From Rhizodiscina lignyota (lineage: Eukaryota; Ascomycota; Dothideomycetes; Aulographales; Rhizodiscinaceae): 64,000 nt of DNA. A model generated the notes under the pieces. The model did no database searches and was not told where the DNA came from. It saw only the letters and a list, made by a program, of their open reading frames with translations. Positions 42,001 through 55,500 of this stretch are shown here, one piece after another; the stretch's first letter is position 1; each line of letters opens with the position of its first letter. The stretch lies in contig ML978124.1 of NCBI GenBank assembly GCA_010015805.1, positions 372,001 to 436,000 on the forward strand, read 5' to 3'. The translations under genes were made by a program, and so were the position numbers.

Positions 42001-45000
42001 TCAGATACAAAGCATCTTCAGCCGGAAACAGCCTGGATATTACAACTCTTCCACTGCGAATAATCTTGGATGTGCAAAAGATTGACGATACTCTAAGCTG
42101 CTTTGGAGGTCTCAGTGGCATTCTGGAGCTGAGTAATTCGATGTCTTCTGGCAACGCTGTAACTCCTTCACCCGTCAAAACGAGCTCCCGGCCAAGAGGC
42201 GTTCGATTTGCTGGCGAGCCAGAGGTGTCACTGCCGACTCCGTTGTCTGGTTGGAAAATTCAAGGCGCCTTCGGAGGGCTGCATGTTCTCCTCACGGGAA
42301 AAACCTGCGGAGTATCACTCGATACGACCACACTCCGGGTTATTGGTCGTGAGCAGGGCATCAGAACAACGTTCTCTAAGGTGCGGCTCGCTGGGCCGCT
42401 CTTTGACTCAATTACAGCTGCTCCACCTCTGAGCCTACACTTGGAGCGCTCTCAGGTTGATTTCTGGTTCACGCCTGAAGAGTCCGATTTGACGAAACTT
42501 GTCTCCCTAATAACTCCTTCTCGCGACAAGTTCGAGGACGATGATGACATCCTTCTTGATACACTCTTGCGACAACGGAAGAAGGGCTCATTACTTCGCG
42601 TTGGCGTGGGAGAATCTCGAGTAGAAGTGGTAGACTTGGATGCTCTGAGCTCTCTTCAAAGTTTAGGTGACGAACTATCCAAGCTCTCAAATGTTGCCAA
42701 GTATCTACCCGAAGATGATCGTCCTGGTATCCTCACGATGCTTACCATTGAGGATTTGCGAGCGCATGTCACCGTTAATCGTCACTTTGGACTTCTTCAG
42801 TCACGAATGCGCAATGTCCGCTTCGGCCATGTTGGCATTCCTCCTCTACTGGCGCTGGGCATTGACCGCGTGTCACTGACGCATGGCAACGACACGCGCC
42901 TCATCACGGAGGTTCTAGTGAAAGATGCTCAAGATATCCCCATGATCATGGTTCGCATTATCGCGGACGAGATGGTTCCGACCATCAAAGTGAAGCTTTT
43001 CAATGTCTGTGTAGAGTACCGAGTCGCTACTCTCTTGGCTGTTATGGGGCTAGTGGAGGAAGAATCTTCGGACGATCTGACGAAAAGTATGGCTTCCTCG
43101 ATAATCACGATCACGCATCACGCATCCAAAGCCATCATTCAAAGACAGGGCACCGAGAGCAGTCTCGGCAGCCCAAGCCGAACAGCGAAACAGACACATT
43201 TGGACCTGCTTTTCCGGGAATGTGCGTTGGGACTGAATCCCCAGGGAATGCCAAGCAAGGCTCTGTTCTTACTCTCCGATACAAAGTTCCACACTAAGAT
43301 ACCTACTGGGACGGCGATCACTGCGTCACTTGATGTGCGGAAAGCGTTCATGCTTATTGTCGATGACGTTTCAAATCTCTCGCCCGGCAGCACATCGACC
43401 GCCAGGTCGAACTTAGCAGTGACAGGGACTCCACATGTCTTGGAGCTATGCAGTAGCGGGTTTGTCTCTATTGGATCGATTTCGAAAGCTGCAGTATCTG
43501 TGCACAGTTTCGAAGATGATGAAGGCACCCGACTCACAGAAGTAGCTGTCAGGAACGAGCTCCTCATCATGGAGACGTGCGCCGACTCAACGCATACTCT
43601 CACGAAAGTCCTTGGTGCCTTAGCGCCACCAACGCCACCAACCACAGCAACACAATATCGCACCAAAGTTATGCCAATGGAAGATATGATGGCATCGTTC
43701 ACCGGAGATGCGTTCCTGGAGAAAGAAAGTGAAGCGACGGATGATGAAACAAAGCTGGACGATGACGAAACCATGGGACTAGACCATGTTGGAAGCTTCT
43801 ACAATCCTGACGATAACCTCGCTTCCGAACAAGCTGTCGAGATCCCGCCGAACGACGACCTAGCCTTTTTAGCTACTGCACCTCTGCCTCCCGACCAGTC
43901 CCTGCTTGAGAGCTCTCAAGAGCGATATCACATCTCCCCTGTCGATGAACCCTTCTTCTACGAAGATGACTATTACTCGAGGCAGGCGGGTACCAAAGGC
44001 ATGGCTCGCAAATGGGACTCTGCAAAGAACGAATATGGCATCACTAGCGAGTCAAAGGTTGCAAAGAGCCCTCTCAAAATTCACGTTCATGACGTCCACT
44101 TCATTTGGAATCTATTTGACGGGTATGATTGGGCGAAGACGAGGCAGACCATCGAAAAGGCTGTTTATGACGTCGAAGCCAGAGCAGAAGAGCGCAGGCG
44201 AGAGAAGCGGCTCTCCTCTCCAGAAGATGACGAGGAAGACGTCGTGGGCGACTTCCTGTTCAATTCAATCTGGATCGAAGTACCGCCGAACCGTGATCCT
44301 CGAGAATTGGCCCATCAGATCAACCGCAACATGGACGACTTGGCTAGTGAGACTGAGAGCTACGCTGCAACTACAACAACAATGTCGCCACCAAGATCAA
44401 CCGCACCTCGACCAAGGAAAAAGAGGCTTCGGCTCCAGCGAAGCCGACATCATAAGATCACCTTTGAATTGAAGGGCGTATCAGCTGACGTATACGTCTT
44501 CCCTCCGCACTCCGGTGAGACACAGAGTTCCATCGATGTTCGTGTGGGGAACTTGGAAGTTTTCGACCACGTTCCCACCTCTACTTGGAGGAAATTCGCC
44601 ACATACATGCAAGACGCTGGAGAACGCGAGATGGGCAAGCCAATGTTGCGCCTGGAACTCCTCAATGTCAAGCCTATTGAGGATCTCGGAGCATCCGAGA
44701 CGGTCCTCAGAGTTACGGTTTTGCCACTGCGACTGCACGTCGATCAGGATGCGCTGGATTTCATTACACGATTCTTCGAGTTCAAAGATGATACAGAAAA
44801 GGATCAACCTACCTCTGGAGACCAGCCGTTTCTGCAACGTGTAGAAGTCAACACAGTGGCCATCAAATTGGATTACAAGCCTAAAAAGGTGGACTACGCG
44901 GGCCTTCGTTCCGGTCACACGACAGAGTTTATGAATTTCTTCATCTTGGACAGCGCCGACATTATACTTCGGCATTGCATCATCTATGGCGTTTCCGGTT

Positions 45001-45793
45001 TCGATAAGCTGCACAAAACATTGAATGACATCTGGATGCCTGATGTACAACGTAATCAGCTGCCCGGAGTGCTCGCCGGATTGGCCCCTGTTCGGTCGAT
45101 TGTGAACGTTGGCACCGGTGTCCGCGATCTGGTCTACATTCCAATGCGAGAGTACAAGAAAGATGGTCGGATCGTCCGCAGCGTCCAAAAGGGCGCCATG
45201 GCGTTTGCTCGCACGACAACTAGCGAGCTTGCCCGCCTGGGCGCCAAGTTGGCAATAGGCACGCAAACCGTTCTGCAAGGCGCTGAAGATCTACTCGCGC
45301 CGCCTTCCGCGGCCGCCACGTCCTCCCGACGCCATGGTGATGGCGATTGGGACGATGAGGCTGACACGTTTGATGAAGACGGTCCCTCCGGAGATGAGGC
45401 CCGTGCCATCTCCCATTATGCAGACCAGCCCATCGGAGTACTTGCAGGACTTCGTGGCGCGGCGAGAAGTCTCGAACGTGATCTGCTTACAGCGAGAGAC
45501 GCCATCGTCGCTATTCCGGGCGAGGTCATGGAGAGTGACAGCGCAGGTGGAGCGGCAAGAGCGATTGCGAGGAGAGCTCCAACTGTAATTTTGCGACCCG
45601 CCATCGGCGCTTCGAAAGCGGTTGGGATGACCCTATTAGGCGCAGGGAATGCATTGGATAAAGAGAGTAGGAGGCGCATAGACGATGTAAGTGCAACGTA
45701 CCCTCGCCTGCGTGCAGCGTGCATGCATTTCTTCACTCAATGAAGACGGAAGTTGGCTAACGCTTTGACATGCAGAAATACAAGAGATTTTGA
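39065..45793 (+). CDS. atg2: Autophagy-related lipid-transfer protein Atg2
   Basis: Atg2 bridges the ER and the growing phagophore, transferring phospholipids with Atg9 and Atg18. Exons are 39065-39226, 39285-45686 and 45776-45793, giving 2,193 residues. The chorein N-terminal region ([20 protein letters not shown], then [12 protein letters not shown] and [11 protein letters not shown]) spans exon 1 and the start of exon 2. A long Ser-rich, probably disordered stretch follows (about residues 210-700), then beta-rich repeating-groove sequence. The C-terminal ATG_C region carries [20 protein letters not shown], then [19 protein letters not shown] and [21 protein letters not shown]. The last intron (GTAAGT donor, GCTAAC branch) restores the short ending DDKYKRF, conserved in Atg2; unspliced, the frame would run into an unrelated tail. 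ATG 39065 has context CACCATGG. Confidence 0.96.
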
Positions 45794-48700
45794 AATCTGC
45801 CTCGTGTCGTTTTGGGTCATAGGGAAGATGCACGTCTGAAGCATTTGGATTTTCACGGGGAGATCCGCAGGATTTCTGCCTAAGGTGAAGCCTCGAAGGT
45901 TGATTCGCGCACTGCATCAAGCGTCCTCCAGGCGTTTCAGGTTATGAATGGGGCATCTGGCAACTCTTACTGCATTCGGTTACGAAGTACATGTACAAGG
46001 TCATGCATCAGGTCATCAGAGATATCACTGTACCGATAACTTGCACTTCCTTCCTTTTCCGCTTTACAAATCAAGCCAATCATGGCGCTGGAACCAGCTT
46101 CTGCGGCGTGTACACCTGACTGCCGTCGGCGTACTTTTTGACGTATCCAGCCTTGCTCTTGACGTCCATTCATCATGACTACGTAGCCTTGTCGATTGCC
46201 TTTATGCAAAAGGTCATGAGAGACTGAATCACCTTATGCTTCGATCATCTCGGCCCATTATCAAGTTGCATCCCACGCCTAGTCCACAATGATGACTGTT
46301 TGACGCGAGCTTTGTTAAAAGAAATGACTAAAGAGGGGGAGCGAAAGTTGGTCAAGGTAATCGCCTTGCCGAAGCGCGTCTCCTCTCCGCAACCGACCGT
46401 TTGGTTCCCTTCACATGCATCCTACAGCTCGAGTCTCACGGTTTTTCCCTTCCACTAAGCCAATAGAGCTCCCCAGCGCGCTGCAGGACGGGAAGCAGAC
46501 GCGAGATTGAACCCTCTTGCGGCGCCTCCAAAGCTACAGTCCGTCCACGTCAAGAGGGAGGATCGACGATGGTAGCTTGTCCTGACGAGATACGCGCACC
46601 ACCGCAAACCCGCCTATTCCACGGTGCAGCACAGCCATTTTGCTCCCATCCCCGCGGCGATCAAGACTTGTACGGAGAGATTAAAAGCAGCTAGCACTAG
46701 AAATGGCGGCAGCGCGGGCGGTGCCGCTTGGAGCGTGCGCTCGGAAGGCCCTATGCGGACGTCACGACTCCCTCCAGCGTCTCCTTTCCCTCTACTTGAT
46801 GACTGCAGTCTTTGGCGCTGCGAAGCTCGTTGTCTCAAGGGGGCCATTGCGACCCAGCTGCTCCTGATGCCAACTCATTCGCGGGGGCTGCCTTTTATTG
46901 TAGGCCGCTGATGGTGGATGTTCTCTTATCCGGCTCTAACCTCGCCTGCAGGCCGTTCCGTCGTTGCCGAGACGAGAAATCGCCATGCCATTCGCACAAG
47001 GGAGCAGTCGTCCACAGCGTAATGTAAAATTTGATGTCCTATCCTGTGCCTCCTGGTCCACTGTTGCTTTGGGCGCGACTGGCGCCGCGTAATGAGGACA
47101 CCCTCGTCGAGCGTGAGAGTCCTTTCGACCAGCCATAGCTCCAGGACGATTCAACATGATCTACTCGAGGATCATTGGCAGCACACTCTGGGCATGGCGC
47201 GTTTGCTGAGACCCAGAACGTTCCTGTGCCCAGTCAAGCACGCCACGACGGTGGTCCGCGTACACACTTGCCACGACAGCTGGAGCAACTGTACACTCGC
47301 TAATCAGAACACGAATTGCTCAGATCTAGAAGGTTCCAGTATCGTATACTTGGTTCTACATCGATACATTGCTTCCAAGAACAGCCTCCCTGACCCTGAT
47401 GCGGCGCGGCGCCTGCGCTATGCATAGAGTCAAGTCTCTTCCACCATTCTGTTCGCAGCTCCTCGTTTAATCTCCTGCCTCTTACTCTTTCCACGCCGGG
47501 TCGCTTTGGCGGACGACACGTTTCGAGACGCACTCAGCGTGCTTGTTGTCAATATCTGAAGCGTTCGCGAGCGTTTTGGTGGATCTCACGGCCGTTGATG
47601 TCATCCGCCACTGCCCGCAAGGTTGTCGAGCAAAAGCCTCATTTGCCTTTTTTCCACCTTGCCGATCTAGGATCATGGGAGCAAACCGATTCTGGCGACC
47701 AGCATATGCTGGCTCCATTAAAACACTTTTGATCCCAGAGGTGCGGAAAAGCTGGGCGCTAAAACGGGGGGAAGACGGCTTCGAATCCATATGGCCATAT
47801 CAACGCACTTTATAATCAAGCCAACAACGCCAGACCCTAAGCGCCAGATTGAGCTCGGGACGCGCCGCTCCCGCAGGGCGGTCGGCGGGTACGTGCCTAA
47901 GGCACATCTCCCACCGTTTTCACATGAGTCTGGACGTTTGGGGTAATGCAAGATTTGTCGCTCCATTTGGAGCACCATTTCCACAACTTTTGGAATTAAT
48001 TTTCTTAAAATCTCATTCAATTCTATCGTTAATACGCTCGGCAGAGTCGCCGAGCATACCTTGCGTATCTAAATATCTCTATGCCGCCGGTACTACATAC
48101 ACGCGTAGTTCATCTGCATCGGGAGCGGAATAAATTTGATTCGGAGTGTGAGCTTATTTGGTCCGTCTGATATTCTTTGTTTCTATGTTACTTCCACACC
48201 ACAAATCTCAAATTGCACGTCTACGTTTATTTCGTACCTGGTACACACAAGCGAACGTCGTTCTGTTACACCAAGCACGTGTCTGTACCTGCGTCCTGTT
48301 GTGTGACCGCAGATTCCAGATCCATGGCCTCAGTCACGTCACTCTGCCTGGCGAGCGCAAAACCGCGCGACTGTGCTCGCAGCCGGAAGCCGAAGCGCGG
48401 CGGTCACATGGGCGAGCGTCCATCAAGTTCAGCATGCTACTATGCCGCGCGGATGCTGGTATGTCTCTAACAGACCGACAGGATGCTGCTGCGCCTCAAA
48501 CGCCGAGCAGAGCAAAGCCACAGGCACACAGTCGCAGGACACGCTCTAGCGCCGGATCTGTGTGGACGTTGATCGGCCGCGGGACCTGCAGCACCCCTTG
48601 GATTGTTTATGATGACGACACTGAAAGGATGATCATGTCGAAGAGGCAGAGCTGTCGCGTTGAGGACAGCAAATTCGCCCGGCCATGAGGGCATGTGGCA

Positions 48701-50852
48701 TATTTCCATTTACCTGTGTGGCTGATAGGCCTGGACTTTTCCCCGAGGGACATGCCACTCTTTTCTGCTTCCGTCTGCTGGCTGTTCGCAATGTATATCA
48801 GTGCCGATTGAACCAAACGCAACTGCAATGTGGGTTCTTTCGGGCAGGTCGATCAGGGAATCAGATAAAGCATATCACTGCCATTCCGTCGGTGGATAGA
48901 CGGGGCGATGCCTCTACTAAGAATGGAATGGAGGGTTACTCGTGTTCTCAAGCAGCAGGCAACTTTTAGCCTGCGGTCATCAATGCTACGTCCGCGTTCG
49001 CCGCAACAAAATGTGCAAGCGAATGTACGCGGAAACATTTGCCTGAGTGAGAAAGGAAACGTTGCGCCTCTGTCGAGGCGTCAGGATTTGTGGATTTGCG
49101 TCATCTCGGCAGTGCTCCCAATTCGAATTGAGATCCAGCCAGATGGGACGAAAAGCGGAGAGTGAAAATCGGCAGTATCGCGTGCCATCGAAAACGGCCT
49201 TATTTCGCAACAGAGCTCGACGATCCCGGACCACACATTGCTGCACGAAAGATGCAAAGCACAATGACAAGGCGCACCCCATGCCGTCCCGCCGCCGTGG
49301 TAAGAGATGGCCCCTTCGAGTGAGCTGCAGGCCGCGGATGTAGGCCGCTGCTTCCCCGCTGCACGTCGAGTGCTCTGCAAGGCTCTGGCAGCCAGATTTG
49401 CAGCGTGGTACATGGGCGGAAGCTGGGTTTCGCTCGTGGAGGTGCGTGGGTGTGGAGCAGGCATCTCAGAAGTCGCTCGAGGCCCAGGTTCGGGGCCGGT
49501 ATTCGGTGCGGGCCGAGCAGTACAGTGCTCTGCTGCTGTACAGCGACCAGCGGCCAGGCGCGTCATCATGCGAGCGGCGATGTCGAGCGGGGTGCGGGTG
49601 CAGGACGCTCGAGTTCTGGCAGACGCTGCGCCGCCGCAGCGCGCCTGGAGAGGGCTGTCGACGGTACTGGTACTTAGGGTAAAGGCGATTTGGAGGCCTC
49701 GAATGCGGGAAGAGCCGCCAAGTGTCCACGGATATTCCCTGATGGCTCGGAATGACAGTGGATTTGGCAAAATGCTGCAGCGACCGGGGCGCGACGTCGA
49801 CGTCGAAGCACACTGGCCAGCGTCTCTCGTGTGCGCTCGTGCTCTCACGGTCATGCTATGCTCTGCTCGTGCTCGCCGTCTCTCTGCCTGCCACAATGCC
49901 TCTGCTCTGCACCCCAGGCGTGCGGCAGCTGCTGGCGAGCGCGTTGCTGAGCGACACGGCGTATGCAGGGCTCGACGTTAACGGCGCAGCGTGCTGCAGA
50001 CGCGGCCTTCCGTCCAGAGCAGCGCTGGGCGTGCAATTGGCCGGCGAGGCTCGGGCGGGCGGCGCTGGGGTAGCTTCGACGTTGGGTGAGCGCGAAAGTG
50101 ACTGATCATCCTGCCGGCCAGCGCGCCTGTCCCTGCTCAGGCTTGCCGAATCGGGCGGCGTTCGCGCTGGGGGCGCACGCCCTGGCGAGCCTTCGAGAGG
50201 CCCTTCCGCATGCATACTGTGGCACGTCTGTGGTAGGCGCCGTGAGTGTGGGGAGCTCGAGCTGCCGAGCTGGTCCTAGACACTCTGATCTGTCCGATCG
50301 CTGCTCGCCACTAGGCACGCACGCGATGGCCGGCTCTGGGATAAGGGTCGAGCGTAAGAATGCGACGGCGGCAGCGAGTATTGCAATCTCTCCGACACTC
50401 CAATTGCTTGCTCCAGCAGCGCGACGCTCCAAGCGCCGGGGGCTCCAGCTACACTAAGCAGCGCAATTGGAACGACGCGCAGCGATTCGCCTTACGCCTG
50501 GGATCTTTTCGTGCTCACCCTCCGACGCCATCAACACCTGCTGAACAGTGCATGAGGCCCGGCCCTGAATGCGCCGCTTTCCAACGGCTGCTGGTATGAC
50601 GATTTCTCAAATGCCTGCTCGCATGCAAGCCCTCACGTAAATGGTCAACACGCCGTAAATTTTCCACCTTGACTTCATATCGCGCACTATCTTAATTTTC
50701 ACCACCCACCTAATCGCTGGAGCCCTCACCCTGACCTTCGCTAGCGAGCGCTGGCCTATATAGCTCCCGCTCTCGCCCGCTATATCAAGCAATTGACCTC
50801 GCCCGCCTGGCGATCTTCAAGCCCACTCAGCCTGGTGCATGAAAACAGCACT
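45794..50852. other. 5.1-kb gene-poor region upstream of the glycosyltransferase
   Basis: No domain recognised on either strand. 49.0-50.5 kb is GC-rich and carries overlapping frames on both strands (for example 271 codons minus at 49081-49896 and 224 codons plus at 49307-49981) that are Arg/Ala/Cys/Ser-rich and look like composition artefacts. The last few hundred bases must include the promoter and leader of the next gene, with a TATATAGCTCCC-type sequence near 50757. An out-of-frame ATG at 50839 sits just before the true start and could act as a short upstream ORF. Confidence 0.45.
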
Positions 50853-52587
50853 ATGGAGCAGTGGTGGGTGGAGTTCGTCACTGACGCTCGTTACGACTGG
50901 AAGTTCTTCGTGTTTCTCTTAGCCTGTTTCCTGTAAGTCCTCTCCGCAAGCACCACCGCCCGCTCACGCGCCATTCACCCGTCGATCACCTCTTCCCCTC
51001 CTTGCAAGCAGCGAGTTCTGACGTCCGCAGCTTTTGCTCCCGACAGTTGCGGCTCTTAGTCAATCTCCGCGCCGTCTCCAAGCACCGCCCAATCCCCATC
51101 CCGGACCATCCAACGTTCACCCCGCAGGACGTGACGGTAATCATTCCAACCATCTGCAACGTCGTCCACGAATTAGAGGCGACCATCCGCTCCGTCGTGC
51201 GAAATGATCCCCACGAGATCTACATCGTCACGACCGACGAGAAATTGAAGCTCGTCCGCAAACTCGCCACTTCCATCTCCAAGAGAATCAAGGTGCTGCG
51301 CAGCCCAGTGCAGAACAAGCGGATTCAGATGTGCCGTGCGGTGCCGAAAGTCACAACCAAATTCATTCTCTTTGCCGACGACGATGTCTCTCTGCCAGAT
51401 CGCACCGTGCTGTGGATGCTGGCTCCATTCGAGAGCGGCAAGATGGGGGGCGTGGGAACCGCGCAGCGGGTCAGGCGAGACGGAACGTGGAACTTCTGGA
51501 AGTTCCTCGGCTTCCAGTACATCGCTCGTCGAAACTTCGACTGCAGTGCAGGCGTATACATGGATGGTGGGCTGCCCTGCCTCTCCGGCCGTGCAGCCAT
51601 GTATCGCACGCCAATCATTCAGGATCACGAATTCATGCACAATTTCACGCACGAGTTCTGGGAGTGGCCGTGGCCATTCAACCGATACATCACCTATCTG
51701 ATTCACGCCGACGACGACAACTTCCTGACGCGCTGGATGGTCGACCGTGGCTGGGACATCTACATTCAGGTGCACGAGCAGTGTATGGTGGAAACGACGC
51801 TCGAGGAAGGCTGGAAGTTTGTCAAACAGTGCCTGCGTTGGTCCAGGAGCAACTGGCGGTCGAATTACACGAGCCTTTTCCGCGATCGAACGATCTGGAG
51901 GTGCGTCACGCGAGCATCACGAGCAGCTCGACCCCGGGGCAAACGCGTCCCAATGCACTTCGGAATTGATAATTCACTGATGTTTTGTCTAGGCGTCATC
52001 CTTGGAGCGTGTTTGCCTTCTTTCTGACCACCTTCACCGAGTTCGCATTGCCGCGCGACGCGTTCCTCTGCTGGGGTGTGGCTTACGGCACGGAAAATCT
52101 CAACTCGCCCGCGAAATGGGCCGTTCGAGCTCTCCTGTGGCTGCACATCCTCCTGATCTGCCGCATCGTCAAGTTCAACATCTTCCGCTACCCCTCCGAT
52201 CTCCTTTACCTCCCTCTAATCCCGATCTTTGGATGGATCCATTCTGTCACTATCAAGATCTGGGCCCTCTCCACATTGAATGAGGTAAGCGCACCCTTCT
52301 AATTTATCGATGTATTAAAGCGTGCACGCCATGGAAGAGTGCAAGCGTCTCACTCTACACTACAGACGTCGTGGGGCAGTCGAGAAGGCGCAGATGCAGA
52401 CGACGCCTTCCGCATGATTGCTCTGCCACCATACGACGGCATTGCCGGTTCCTCGTCGAACTCGCAGCACGATCCCTTATACGATCTCTGGCATGACGAC
52501 GAAAATGACGAAATTGACGAAATCGAGCTCAACTGGGAAGAGGTTGCGCTACCCCAGTACAACGAGACCATCGTAGACATTGTGTAA
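50853..52587 (+). CDS. Type-2 (GT2 family) membrane glycosyltransferase, Cps1/hyaluronan-synthase-like
   Basis: Processive-type GT2 enzyme, 487 residues, from exons 50853-50932, 51031-51900, 51993-52284 and 52366-52587 (introns 98, 92 and 81 nt). An N-terminal membrane helix (FFVFLLACFLLFC) spans the first intron. The catalytic domain has VTVIIPT, FADDDVSLP (DxD-type), YLIHADDDN and the product-binding QCLRWSRSNWRS (QxxRW). Further hydrophobic helices follow (SVFAFFLTTF, VRALLWLHILLIC, LPLIPIFGWIHSV). The last exon is an acidic cytosolic tail (WHDDENDEIDEIELNWEE). The family includes the GT2 reported in Zymoseptoria tritici and Fusarium graminearum as needed for hyphal growth; the polysaccharide product is not established. 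ATG 50853 gives a phase that fits the intron and a credible first helix. Confidence 0.93.
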
Positions 52588-55500
52588 TGTCTATTTAACG
52601 GCCGCCACTGCCTCCGCAGCATCAGAGCCCTAATGGTGGCTACGACCTCGACCGCAACAAAAAAAACTCCTGATGGCTTTGCTTTTCACGCGCAAATGGC
52701 GATTAACGACTATGAATGGACATTCCCTCTGCACGGCACCTGAGATTCGAGCACTAATTCTTGCTTCCCGCGTTCTGCGATTCACATAGATTCACTTCTT
52801 TCCGCGCCTCTTGAGGGAAAAGTTTTTGGTGGTTCGTTCAAGCGAGATTCTCCCGGAAAATCATCCGGCGCAAAAGTTTGGCATAGGGTCCTTCTCTTCT
52901 TCGGCGTCTTGGCATGACTCCACGTTCCTGCCGTTCGAGCGCAGTGGCAGGCTGATGAGCACTCCGAGCGCATGTACTTCTAGGATTCCGGCGTTGCGAT
53001 CGGCACGATGCTGGTCAAATCAAAATGGCATTTTGTGCGACTTTGGCGGGCGCGACCCCGATTGGAGCTCGTGCTGATCAGAGGATTAACCTTAATGCCA
53101 TGACCGCCATGTCTCACCTCACTCGCCTCCCCTGACCATTTTGGTGTGCCCTCACGTGCTCCCTCCACATGTCTCTCCACCCTCTCAAATAGCTCGGTTT
53201 GACTTGCCACGCGCTGCCTCAGCATTTCTCATGTGCATCTCTCGTGTGCAGCTGTTATCGGTCTGGAATTCCGCGCGGAGAGTGCGTTCCCATTTGGAAT
53301 TGAGCCTTTGCACGCTGCGGGCTCGGCTAGGTGGACTGCAGTGCTAGCAGGCTGCCGGGCACGGGTTGGTGAGATATTCGCCTGGAGCAGCTGCAGCTGC
53401 TGCTCCCCAAAGTCCTATGACCTAAAGTGGCACGGTACGTTGAATGATGTCGACGCGCAGCCTCGAGCAGACGCGACTGCGCGTGAGATGGTGAGCAGGT
53501 GGTGAATGCTCCATGTGCACGTTCTATCGAGACGCCTCTGATCACCGGCGTCGCCTGCCGCTTCGGGTGTCCGTTCGGCACGCTGGCCTGTCATCAACGG
53601 CCGTTGTCGTCGCGCTAAAGGCAGCCGAGTCAGACGAGTGGCACCAACGCAAGTCATACATTCGCGCTTCCTCCCGCACACCTCGTTTCCTGCCTAGCGG
53701 CCCTCATGTCGAAAGTGTCTGTGCTGCCTTCCCCAGCCCGTGCGCCCGCCATCGAGCGCTTCAAGCGCCACGCAGCTTGCCCGCCCGTTCACGCTAAGCC
53801 AGCGACTGAGGGTCGAGAGAGGCCTCCACACGCTTCGCTACACCTGGCCCGCCGCGTCTACAACCCATGCCGCAATGCACAAGATGCGACCCCCATACGA
53901 GCTTGATATTGAGGGCGTTGCGAAGCTTTTAGCCTGCGCAAGAGCGGCCACAGCATGGCGCCGGCGAGGAGTGTGCTCCGTTTGCTCCAGAGAGGTCCGC
54001 TTTTGCTGGCCGTACCTCTCCGAACGCTACTCCACAATAAGCAGTAACAACATCAGTACACTGCTCACACGAGTCAAGTCCAAATCGGTGCCTGCATTCA
54101 GACGTTTTGAGCTCGATGACCAAGTCTGACATGAGCAAATCCTCAACAAAATGCCCCAGGCCTCCAATTACGAGCGGAAGGATTTGATACAGCTTCCCAA
54201 TTGCGTAGATCGCGCATATTACGACCGGAAACCAACGTCGACCTCAGAAATGAGACCAGTCTTTGAATAGGATATCGTGCATTCCCATATGCGAGTCAGA
54301 GCCACGATCCTACCACACCACGAATCCCTCCACGGCCTTTATCATCGTACCTAGTAATAGGGCACATGCAAGACCGATCGCAACTGCTCCTACGTAAATT
54401 CTGACTGTTCCCCACAAGTCCCGCCGTTCATCATTCTCATCTGACGCAAACACAGCAAGAGGAACCTCCAGCCGTCGACACTCGGCCTCCCCGCCTTCCA
54501 AGTCGAGATGGCCGCACGACCAAGACGTCCGTCCGACACATGCGGGTGGTGGAGTCTAACCCTCCCGTAGCGCGGCCAACGGCGCGAACCTTCCCCCCAT
54601 GGCACACTAACATGAAGGACCCTTGAGGATCCCAAGATCGGCCTGGTCAAACGGTTCTCGTCAGCCTTGTCGTTGGCCCTAAATCAAACCGAAGCGTGGC
54701 AGTCGATGCTTTCGTACCTCTGCCCCGAATATCATCCAGGTTTGAGACTTGACACCATCTTCCGATCGGGCAAACGCACTTCTGAGCGTTTCACATGTCT
54801 CACTTTCCGGCATGTACCGATGCTAGCTCTCCACGATGCTGTCTGCAGTCTCTACGCGCGGGAGGTGTGGTTGCGCAACCCTGTACATTCCAGCCAGGGC
54901 CAATGGTTGGTGCGTCGACGGTTCTCGCGACCACTATGGGGTATCCAAGTGCCTGATTCAATCTACATGGCATACAGGCTATAGGCAACCTCTTTCCATC
55001 CCACAACACACCACTATCAGCATGACTCCACCGATCAACGAGGCTACTATTATCTTTCCTCCGCCTTGGCCTGGTTGTTTTCGGCGATGCATATTCCGCG
55101 TCGATTAATATCCAGGTTACTCAAAGGATGCCGTTCCGCAGAATAGCATTGGTTGAATCCTTCAGCTCAATATGTATCTATGTGGCTTTCGGTCTGAACC
55201 GGCTCGTGCACCAGTACTGATTAGAGCGCGCGTGATGTAGACACGGCCCGGCCTTACTTCTGTGCTCGGCGAAACTTGTCATGAATTGGACGTCCATGTG
55301 GAGACATATTTGCAATTACCCTTTTCAACGCTCTTCTAATAATCAAGTACACGCATATTGTGGGTTCTCCATTGGCATCTGCAAGTGTTTGCAGAGCCAA
55401 GTCCGATTCGCATCCAAACGCTCCGCACACAAGCGAGGAAGTACGGAGTACGCGGGTGACATTGTCCGACGTTTACCGTACCTTGCATGGAGTTATCGTG

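Noticed and set aside
47760-47790. Possible tRNA B-box (GGCTTCGAATCC)
   Set aside because: No matching A-box, acceptor stem or anticodon arm could be fitted around it.
49081-49981. 271- and 224-codon ORFs on opposite strands
   Set aside because: They overlap each other in GC-rich DNA, are Arg/Ala/Cys-rich, and show no domain, signal or splice support.
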